Below the pieces are notes generated by a model, which was given only the letters and a program-made list of their open reading frames with translations, had not been told where the DNA came from and did no database searches. Positions 50,701-62,700 of a stretch of 64,000 bases of DNA are shown one piece after another. Origin of the DNA: Saturnia japonica (lineage: Eukaryota > Arthropoda > Insecta > Lepidoptera > Saturniidae). Location: assembly GCA_033032175.1 (NCBI GenBank), contig CM065325.1, positions 9,204,930-9,268,929 of the forward strand. Direction: 5' to 3'. A program made the translations under genes and the position numbers. Within the stretch, counting starts at the first letter, position 1. Each line of letters starts with the position of its first letter.

Positions 50701-53700
50701 AGATGAGACCTTTTTTTATTTATTTTCCGGAGCTCAGTAGTCAGCTCGCGAACACGTATTTTTTCTTCTCATACCCCACGATAACTAGCGCCACCACCCG
50801 CGGCATAACGCTTTGCATTTGTTTCTTATTAGAAACCACAGATGGCGTGATTTCTGTATTCTTGTGTTGGCCGAGGTAAGAGTAGAGGAAAGTGCAAGTG
50901 TTAACAGGATAAAAGTTGTGAATTAAAGGCAATTGCCCACCTTTCACGATTGCATGTAAAGAGCGTCAATTCCGTATCTACTTATAAAATATCATTGGTT
51001 AATTTACACTAATTAATATGTTATCATGCGACGCGTTAACGGTAAGGAAGGGTAATATCAAATCACGGCCATCTCTCTCTCTCTACATATACTTCATTCA
51101 AAATGTATTAATATGAGAATCACACCAAGGAATTTGAATTTTTAGCTGATGCCCTCAGTTTTTTAAAGATCCAATACACTACAAAATCAAACGTTCTCAC
51201 ACCTGAGGATTTTTTTGTATGCACGGCAGTGACAGGGCTATAGCTGATAGTAAGCATAGTACAATCAAAAAACAACAGGGACAATCGAGCCATCGACGGT
51301 CGTCGCTATCGTGCTATAGTCGTACATTTGTTCGTGCGCGACCGTCAATGTTTCCGACAGACATTGGCGGGGAAGAGGTACCTACTACAGACAATAATAG
51401 AGGCGAGGAATGTAGCGGGCGCAGGGAACGCGTGTAATTACGTGACGTAAGCGCGCAGTCACAGTACACTGAAGTAAGCGATATTACGTCTTCATACAAA
51501 CGGCCGCAACGAAATCTAAGGAAACTCCAGCAGGTACACAATAGTCGTGAGTACGCAATTTATAACTAGCAACCCGCCCCGGCTTCGCATGGGTAGCAGA
51601 CCATAATATATGTCTACATTTAAGAGGAATAATTACGCAGTATATATAACTATTGCTTTACTCAGCGCACGCCAATAAAACTCCCAGTCAGTGTAGCGAC
51701 ATCTATCGAACCACATACGACGCATCCTACATCGCGCTATAGAAATTAACTCTTCAATTGAGTATATATACAAGAACCTGACTACAACCGTTGCCCAAGT
51801 CCGGTGAAGCTGTAAAAGCCGCAGCGGCTCTGTTTTTGGATAGGGCCCCTAAGGCTAACAGTGTAGTCAGTTCAACGTTGGGCAGCTGCCCGCCAGACAT
51901 AACACCCGTCTGTTCGGAGGATACTCCCTTTGCAATAAATAGTTTTTCTATAGTCAGTATGATTTTTTTCCGACACCTTCATCAATCATAGTCATATTTC
52001 AGCTAATTTACACAAAACCCTAATGAATGATACACCTAAACCTTCCTCACGCATCACTCCGTTCATTGATGAAAACCGTATGAAAATCCGTTCGGTAGTT
52101 TTTGAATTTATCGCGTTCAGACAAACAGGTAGACGCGGCAGGGCGACACTGTTTTATAATATAGTAAGAAAAACATGATTTAAAGTTTATCGCTTTAGTA
52201 TTGATAGTTCACACCTTCATAGTTACGAAAAGCGCGTAATTCATAGTAGGTGCGGAGTGCCGATTAACCGTTTCGCTGCGAGTGATTTCTATGGTTGTGC
52301 AAAATTTTGAATCCGTGATATATTCTACGGTATATATTTAAATTATATAATTTGAATGCACATTAAATGCCCAAGTTAACTAACATATTTATCTGAATAA
52401 GGAATAATACTGAAGTTTAGAAAATAGCTTCGCAAATAACCTAATATTTTTAATTATCATGTTGAAGATAAATATGGTTACTGTGAGTCAACCTTAGGAG
52501 TTAGACATAATATGCCATTACGGATTTTTCTCTAAGCTATTTGATGAACTACAATTCTTTAGTACATTATTTTGATGTATCTCTTAAAATTTAGCCAGCG
52601 TAAGCCATGTAAGCGCCCAATAATCGATTTATTGACTTGATTACAAAGAATTCTATTTTCTCTACTAAATAAAAAACTTAATTGTATTGTAACTAGAAAA
52701 AAAACCAAGTAGAAATAATTTTTATAAAAACTTACGAAAGCAGTAACATATTTTGATGAAAAGATAATCATGACAATTTAATATTACTTTATCCAATATG
52801 TAAGTAGGTAACCCAAGAAATACAGTCAGTGGGCAGCCCTAGTCCGTGTTTATCTACCGAGCGACTGCAGATAATTATTTCAGAAACACTGCTGATATAA
52901 CATACTGTTTAATTTAGTGTAATGTGTAGTGTAGTGCTACCTCGTCCCCGCCAAAGTATAACATAGAACGGTCGAGCACGAACTTGTGCAACTATAGCCT
53001 GCAAGCCTTTCGGCAGCTGGATATACATTGGCTGATCCCGAATCGCGACAAACCAAAAGAGAATCACTATGACGGGTTTATGGTGATTAAAATAGAGTGA
53101 GTGAAAAATGTGGAACTCAAGCACGAGTCAAGGCGACAGAGTGACAGAAAGACATTAACGTACATATTTATAAATTTACTCAATGAACTTACCTTGATGT
53201 TAATTTTTCCAATAATCTCTTCCCACCACAACAGATGATGAAAGAATTTCACGTAATTTGTTTTTGTGATCCCTTCATTAAAAAGGTCCCTACAAAATTA
53301 GATTAATTTTATTATATAGTTACCAAAACACTCTAGACAAATATAAATAACGTTATTGTTGACCATTGACTACACATAATGTTATATTGGATATACAGAG
53401 CTATTTGATTAAAGTTGTCTTAATGTATTATATAATATATACCTATAATAAAAGAGTAGAGTCGAAATCTGCACATTGAAGATTTTGAGAAAAATAATAT
53501 AGGGAGGGGGGGGGGGGTTTACCATCATGGGCAGAACACATGTCAATAGTTTTTGAAATTTTTGTCCGTATGTCCGTATGTTTGAACGCTAATCACGCAA
53601 AAACTACTGGACCGCGTTTAATGAAATTTGGTATTATTGTAGTTTAAAGTCTGAAGGTACATTTAGGATGCATTTTTACACGTATAGATATTGGTATGGA

Positions 53701-56700
53701 CTATAAATTGCGTTTAGGTTATGTACATATAATATGTAACTGTGTAATATATTTAAAATACATATTTACTAAAATAAAGTGAAAAGATACCAAATTATTT
53801 TATCTTTACTTAATTTTCAATAAAATTAATAAATGGAAACCACTGTACGGCTTGGTTTAAATTATCACGGAATTAGTTTGATTTTTACTGTTACACTTCC
53901 AGTATATTTTACTCGACTCGACTTTTATCACTATATTTAGACAGATTTGTAATATTATTTTTAAATATATAAATAACTAAGAATATCTATTCTATTTACA
54001 TTTCTACGATACATGTCATTGTTTGGCGTTTTTGCGCCATTAAATTTTTAGACAATTACACTAAATAGACATAAGTACTATAAAGCGTTATTATTCACGG
54101 GAAAATAACGGTTTATAAAAATGAAGATATTAAATAAACTTAGATTTTCGTAAAAGATTGCAAAATTGAACTTTTTGTAGGTATGTCTTTATATCCCTTA
54201 TATAATAACGGTATAATTGTTAAACTGTGATATCTGTTAACATTTAAACTGATTTTAGTTGGGTATTATTAAAACTTATACGGGTCAAATATCGTAGAGT
54301 GAGATTGAGGCGAGGTGAGGTTTCTATTTAGTTACTGTTTTTCATACACGAAATATATACTACGTGGACAAAGTCGCGGGCACAGCTATTAATTTATATA
54401 AATAAAATTATTGAGGTTTATCGTTGGGCGGGTGTCACGCAAAAACTACTGGATAGATTTTAATTATTTTTTTGTTTTACTCCTTATTAAAAACAAAAAT
54501 TATCTCTGCATCTTCAAGATATTAAAGTTTCAACATCTTCAAGATATTAAAGTTTCAAAAAAATACAATTTTTATAAGCTCTACGCGTTCTTCTGTCTTC
54601 CACGCGAGCGGAGCAGCGTGCATAGGTAGTGTATAATGTTAGTCATACACAATCAAAAATTATTTTTTAATATATTCTGATTCTTGCATTACTATTTGGT
54701 GGTAGTTGATGAACATAAAATGTTTTATTTAATTTTATTTACTATTATTCTACATACTGAATAAACAAAGTGTCACATAAAAACAACAGTTTCAGTAAAA
54801 TCAAATAATAATAAAAGCCTGCAACTGTGACTGCTGGGCAAAAGTATCTTTTTTATTGTAGCCGACGAATTGACGGTACATTTCCTGATGGTAACACGAG
54901 AGATCGGCTATTTCGGTGGTCGTCACTGTCATACAGGCCTGCATAAATATCTCCTCACGTTACACTTCCAACACAAAACACATTGGTCGGGAGCTGCTTC
55001 CACAGCTCCCCGGTACGACAAAGATAAGCCATTGAGAATTTTTTAGTTCATGCCAAGATGGAGGAAACTTTAAAACTTTGACACCGAAGACCAGCGCGTG
55101 TTGTTCTGTTGTGGAAAGTAGAGGATGGAATCAAATTGAACAGCTTTTCAGAACAACCACCATAGTATAGAACGTAGAAGACGTTTTGCGAGGTAATGTA
55201 CCTACGCAGCTGAAGCAGCTCAATGTCTAAATGGGAAAGTGTGCGTCATTAACAATGCGGACAACCCTTCTCCGCAATCTGTCCATGGCATTGAGGAAGT
55301 ATTTTGCGGATCCATTCCAAAGGTGCGAAGAGTATTCCATACACGGAAGAACTTGTGCCTCGTAAAGAAGGTACAGTTGACCAGTTGTGAAAAATCGTCG
55401 CACCCTGTTCAGGATTCCGAGTCTCCGAGATATAATAGAGATAACACTCCCGATGTAATCCCTAGAGTAGAAGTCGTTGCGAATATCCACGCCTAGGATA
55501 TTTAGGCTGTCACACATTGCTAGCAAGACGTTCTGAAGAGTGGAGAGGGGGGAAAACGAGGATTTTTCGAAAAGATCGCGCACACGTAAGTTGTCTTGGC
55601 ATTAAAATTAACCGAGTTACTTCCGAACAACAAGTCAGTTCTATATTTATTCTATACTTTCATTTATTTATTTATTTATGTATTTATTATATTCTATATT
55701 TTTTCCACATACAGTAGCATGACAAGAACATTTATCAAGCATTCCAGTTTCCTCACGATGTTTTCCTTCACCACTATCCAATGTAATGTATATGTGGGTT
55801 CCACATTTAAATTAGTAAAAGTACGCGAATTTCGAAAAATTCGGAGCTCGTAGCTGCGGGCATCGAATTGATATTTCGCCGGTCTAAGCCAAGACCACCA
55901 CAACTTTAAATCAAATTATTAATATAATTATATGAATTATTACCTTAGATCATAGTATATTTTTCTCAATTCAGTTCTGACCTGATCAGGCATATTTCGA
56001 GGGAGTTTTTCAAAGGTATCTTCGCGTAATCCTTTGGGTAAAAGAATTTTGAGCGATTTCGGAATCTTGAAATCCTCTGGTGGCCTAAAGATATGAAACA
56101 AAATTATATGGTACCTATGTATATCTATAAAAGTTTACATGATAACTTTATATATTTTCGACGTTATGAAGAAAATCATCCATCGATATATCAAAGTTTT
56201 ACAAAAAAAATAAAAAAAATAATCGATGCTCGTGTTAGGCACCAAACAAAAGGTCGCCCACTTGGGTAGCAGTGTAGCACCAAAACATCAATGTTTTTTA
56301 AATTCGATATATAATGTACTAGCTGTGCCCCACGGTTTCACCCGTGTTAATTTTATCCGACAAACATCGCGCTACCAACGCACCCGTGTCTCTATCATAA
56401 TAATTTATCTTTCCGCAAGTATAAATTATTTCAAGTCTTTCATTATATTCTAAACCAGTGTCCAAATAACATACTATAAAAAGCAAAATTTCACTTCATA
56501 AAACTATCTTATCTTATCTTAACCTTAACCTTTGTTCGTAAGGATTAATATGTCATGTCTAAAAATAATGCTTATAAAACCCTTTTTAATTTTCAACAAA
56601 TCTTTGTCTACCCCTGACTTTCATTTAGATATACTAAGGACCAACATATTTGTAGAACATTGTATTTCCGTATCATTAACGATGACGTAAGCGCACGCGG

Positions 56701-59700
56701 ATAAAACAGTTCGGGAGGGCGTCGACTTCCGACTTACGTAACAAAAGCAATATTTAAAGCTAGCTGCGAGTTGTAGTCTAATATTAGATATTAAAAAAAA
56801 ATCAATATTCAATTTAGGCTCTAAGAAGGCACTTATGAACGTCAATACACTACTGCCAGTTGGGAAAACGTCCAGACATCGAGAAAAACCGGTAAGAAAC
56901 TCGATAGGGTCTATCTTTTTTTGTCAACTGTACAAATGTTAATATAACAGGTACAATAATTATACTTTATTGGATGCACAGAGAGGGAGTCACTTTCAGA
57001 CATCACTATCATTCACATAATGATTTACCCTATAATAACCTTTTGGCAATAAGTCCGCTTGACATTGTCCTTGAACCTGTTGTCCGGCAAATCAGTAATG
57101 TGCTTCGGGATCTTGTTATAGAATCTAACTCTAACTCTATTACCTAAAAAACTTTTATTAGTCTTACTAAGTCTAAAACACGGTACGACTAATTTATCTC
57201 TATTTCTAGTACGTGCTGATCTTTGAAAAAATTCAGAAGTTTTTACGAACATACATTATGTTATCAAAGATGTATTAGGAGGGCAAAGTTAAAATACTTA
57301 GTCTTCCTGCCAAGGTTTTAATGTGCGAACCCCATTGTAATTTTGAATCAAATGTAATACCTAATAAGACAGTATCATCAACTAAGCCTACTAAATTCCT
57401 TTCCCTTCTATCTTGATACTACTATCAATATGCGAATTGCCCAATGCAAGGCAAATCTCATACATTTAGTATTGTTTGCATTCAGCAGTAAATTATTTAG
57501 AGCAAACCATTCAGATATTTTAATTAAAGTATTATTTAATTGACTAACCTCTGAATCTATTCTTTTCACTTTGAATATAAGTGAAGTATCGTCTGCAAAA
57601 AGAACCATGTCAGCACTATTTTCAACCACTAACGGTAGATCGTTTATATATACGAGAAATAAAAACGGTCCCAAAATCGAGCCCTGTGGAACGCCGATTC
57701 TAGCGAAATATCTAGAAAAGGTTGCCCCATTTATACTTATTTTCTGACAGCGATTTGTTATATAAGAGATCAGCAGGTCGTGAGAAGTCTCATGCACACC
57801 AGTGTTTCAGCTTAAGTATAAGCGTACTGTGGTCAACACAGTCGAAGGCCCTGGTATTTCCAGATATTAGCGTATATAAACAAACAAAAAATCTCTTCCG
57901 CTATATTACATTAGTATAGATAATATTGGATATCGATGTTTATAAATAAAATAAATGTGTAAATAAAGTAATTGTAATAAAATTTACAAATAAAAAACAC
58001 ACCTGTGAGTAAGAGATGGTATAAAATTTTCTGCGGGAGTCAGCTCCTCATTGGTGTATGGACTTTTCACATAAGTGTGCTGCATAGGCTGCTCTTCAAC
58101 TTTTACCACCTTTTAAATAATAATAATTTTATTTTTAATAACTGTTTCATTAGCCTAGTGGTCCGAAGCGCGACTACTATGCTCGAGGTCCTGGGTTCGA
58201 TTCACAGGTCGAGCAAAGTGTTATTGAGTTTTTCTATTAAATTCTCAGCAGCAACTTGGGAGTTTGGCTTTGTTTCCGATTAATGACAATAGGCTCGCCC
58301 TCCATTACGTAGGACTTAAAAACATACCCGGCAAACAGTGGATGTACATTAGTACACCTCTGCCTAAACCTTCGGGGATACAGGCGTGATGGTATGTTAT
58401 ATTATGTAATTTTATTGCCGAACCACGTTTAAAGATCATTGCACCAGATATATCCTGAAGAAAAAATCTATTGATCCTGAAGAAATAATGGCTCAGTGGT
58501 AGTGTGTACAGACACCGCATTGATCGACGTAAGTTTGAATCTCTACAATAACCTGATCTTTCTTTGAAGAAAAACATCGCGATGAAACCAGGGCATGGTA
58601 GTAAGGTTAGGTATTTTGTAATACCTGCATGGATATTTCCACACCTTCAGACTGAAAATCTGTCACCAAGCACCTATGTGTGTGTTACGGCAGATACACT
58701 GGAGAGTCAGTTCCCCTACTATGCTTAGCGTGTCATCATCTTATCATATATCATCTATCATTACTTAACATCAAGCGAAATCGTATCCATAAATGTAAAG
58801 GTTATAAAGAATTTAAAAAAAAAATCCTAGATTTCATAATCCCCTTAACACTAATGTGATATAAAAACATTTACTGCTAATTGAACTACGACTAAAACTC
58901 ACCATTTCACGGACAATCAAAATATACATGTCTTTATCATTTTCTGCTGGATTTGTTATATTTCTTTGGAATGTAAACATAATAGGCATCTCATATTGTC
59001 CAATGTCCTCAGCTTGAAACGTAACGGAGATTTCATCTTTTATTATTGACTCTAAAAATTACATAATATTTTTTTTTATGATTTGTAACAAATGATTTCT
59101 TTCATACACAAACATATTATAATCCATACATACAAAGGCATTGCCTCGCTGACAATTTTATAGTTTGTATCATGGTGTATGTTCTGAAAAGCTGTTTGAC
59201 ATTAACCCATCATCTTCCAAAACCATGTGGATTGGTTTACGGAGCCACAACTATATTGTAGTAGCTATTTACGGCATGATAAAAGAATATCACAAATTCC
59301 TAGATTTCTTTTACCGTATGAATGTGGAATGGTATCCTAGTTAACCTGTTCCTTGCTTCCTATGAAACGAGGCTTGAAGGGGTAATTTATCCAGGACGGT
59401 ATGAAGGCGACTACTGTCGATGGAATCTGTCACCGATGTTTTTGGGTTTTACCGTACTTTTACGATCAGGTGCTATGGAATCATATTGCCAAGCTGGTAT
59501 AAAAAAATATTTAATATTATATAGCCCTTGCCTACCTCCTTTCCCTCCCCGGCCATAATCCTGGTTACGCTCATTGATCCATAAAATCAACATCTAAATT
59601 GGTAATGGAAAGTAAACAAAATTTATTTCCTAAAGACCAAATTATTATGGTGACAGAACGAAATAAGAAAAAACTTAATATGTCCTACTTTTTTCTAACA

Positions 59701-62700
59701 GTTGTGGTTCCTCGTCGGACTTAAACGGATGATCGTTCATTACAAAATGACGTTGAGGATGAGCCAGTTGTATACATAGTATTAGCACACTATCTTTCTT
59801 CAAATCACTGCTGATTTCAAAGAAGAATTTTACTTTTTGCTTCGGTTTTACCTGCAAAAATTAAACGGTATTTTACTTTGCAATTCGTGTTTTAATAAGG
59901 TTTGTGGACACATCGAAAGATATTTCCCAAGGCAAAAGAAAATTTAAGGAAAATTTTAAAAAGAAAGTATGGAAAAATATTTTATTGCTGATACATAATT
60001 AAAAAAAAAGAACGAACTAAAAAAAACTTGTTATACACTATAAGCTAGTTTAAAGTTTTGTTCAGGAACACAATAATACAACCATTACGTTATTATTACT
60101 TACTCTCTCTTAAAGATAATCTTTCATCACTTATATCTAGGTATTACATATTCTTATCCTACAGAAGTATTGCCCAACAACTACCTCTCATTCAGCTACT
60201 TGCTGAAGTGTAGCTTTGAAGTACTGTAACGCTAATTATATTTGAATACTAGCTGTGCCTGTGGCTTCGCTCACGTGGACTACAGAATGACCGCGCGAAT
60301 CTTGTTCCCTCGATCCCGGCTATTTTATAGACAAAAATGCTTATTGTGAGTGTTCCTTAAAAGATAGATATATACTCTCGCCGACTTTTTTGCAGGTCTT
60401 TTTAATGCTTATAATTATGTATTAAATCAATTTTCTTTATCTCTTATGGTTTACTCAGCACAGGCAATTTAAGCGGCCGATTTCATTCATCATGACCAGT
60501 TTTTTTTATTTGTGCGGAACCCTAATTTTCTTCTAAAATAAAAGTAGCTTAAGTTACTCCCTATATCATCAGCTATTTATCAGTAAAAGTCTCGTCTAAA
60601 TCGGTCCAAACGTTTCGGAGATTACCCGGAACAAACAGACAGACAGAAAGACAGACAGATAAAAATTTTAAAAATAGGCTTTTTGTTATAGGTTTCGTTT
60701 TTGACATTACAAACAGACACTTCAATTTTATTAATTGTATAGATAAGAGGCCAAAAAACGCACAGATATCCAACCGGGGCAGAATGGATGATAATTATAA
60801 GTACAAAACAAAACATTTCAAAAACAACACTAAATTGCAATAAAATATTAAACAACATTGTATACAAAAGGTATTATCTATACTTTTTAATATAATAAAG
60901 GCAGAAAACTTTTGTGTTTGTTTAAACAAGCTAATCTCTGGAACTACCAGTCGGATTCCAAAGATTCTTTTTGTATATAATAGCCAGATTCACAAGGAAT
61001 AGCATAGGCTATCTAACCTTCGGCTACAACCTACAACTCTCAGCTGGCCTTAAATATTGCGTTTTGTTAAGTAAGTCGGAAATGGAACACAAACAATAAA
61101 AAAAAATCAGCTTATTATATTAATTAAATAGAGTATATACATAGATTTAATCATTCGGCCCCAAAACAACATTTCTCTTTGTGGTATGGAGAGTGCTTGC
61201 TCCATATCCTAAGTTAAGATGCAAAGCGTATGCTGAGTTATCAGATAATTTTTTTTTTCTCAATGGGAGTGTATGACTGGATCACAATACCACACTACAG
61301 CGGCGCGCACAGAGTTTTTTGACATGGTAGATAGAAAATGTTAAAAGCTATTAACTTACCAAAAATACACTACATTTTGGTTCGTCGTCTTGGCAATTAA
61401 ATAATGATGTAGGTAATTCAATTACCGTAATTGCAACCCCAAATATCCGTAGGCCATACATTGACTGATTTTAAAAACATATTGTTACGACCTGTTACAA
61501 CCCGATTAAAAAAATAGAAAATCCTGTTCCCGAAATATCTTGAAGCAACTACAACCTTCTCAGAACTTCAAAATAATGTTCGCGTCGTAAACACCGCGGC
61601 GCAAGTTTGTGTAAATATCGCAGTTTACACACACATGTATAGGGTTTATCGCCTCGATTACGTCATCGAGTAGGCAAAGCAACTAAAGGTCGAGAAAGTT
61701 AGCGATGATTCACGATTTTTCTGCGATCGTTTAGTGTAGGTATTTAAGCGGCTCAGGCGCGGCGCTGAGGCAGTTCAGTTTTGAATTACAAAGCGATAAA
61801 AGGAAGCGAAACCAAAGTGAAATAAATTAAGTGTTGTGAGTTCGTGAAATTTGTAACTGTGTAGAATTCGAATAAAACTCCTTCACGTCAATCATCGGCA
61901 TTTTTATTACCCACAGGTGTAACAATATCTAAATATTGACGAACAACTTTCAAAGTCAATATTATCCATTTTTCACACTAAGTATTGTCAACGTTAAAAT
62001 CATAAATACCTGCTATCATAGCTTTTAACCAAATCAAATGAAACAAACAATGACGATTAAGTATAAAACTAATACAAAAAAAAATGGTGCTTCAAGTACA
62101 TAGCGATAATTAAATGACAATTTCGATTCTGTAAACTTCGGCAAGTGTCGTAATTTTTCTGTTCGATTGTGTACGTTATTTGTGACATAGTGTGCCATGT
62201 ATTTCACACGCACACCCATTAAATCTGCATGATCACGCAGAACACAAAAACATTTAGACGCGGTAGTTTGTCTTTCCCGAGGTACTCAAGGCGCGGCGGC
62301 GGTGGTGCAGCGCATTGCGAAGATGCGTTGCTATGTATTGATGATACTAATAGTGATACCATTTTCACTCGAAAGGTGGAGTTGATTAATGATTTAAGAA
62401 TTCATTGTTTATTAATAGTAAGTAATCGTAAAATAACATTTAGATAAATAAAATAATATGACTTATAAATAATCTGAGTTAGGTAGGATAGGCAGTGTCT
62501 TTCTGTCTTTATGAAATGCACACCGCTCACACCAGGTATAATACTCGCCATAGTAATACGGTTAGGCGTTTCAAGTTCCGGGATCAGCCTGATGTATATC
62601 CAATAATCAAGCAGAGTGGTAGAGATCTGTACCCAACTGGGTTGCATGCCTTTTTTGCCATCTTTTAGTGATTGTCATTGTTTTTGATTTGTACTGTACT

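Larger units (their letters stand above)
46813..53192 (-). other. Helicase intron 7 (6.4 kb), repeats only
   Basis: The INIK|RYNMPG join across this intron matches the family without a gap, so no exon is missing. It holds the GC-rich block at 47370-47830, the rearranged repeat at 47941-48525, duplication copy B, and several repeat tails. Confidence 0.6.

Noticed and set aside
60640..60665. Short direct repeats (CAGA)n as a possible CRISPR-like array
   Set aside because: A simple microsatellite with no spacers in a eukaryotic sequence.
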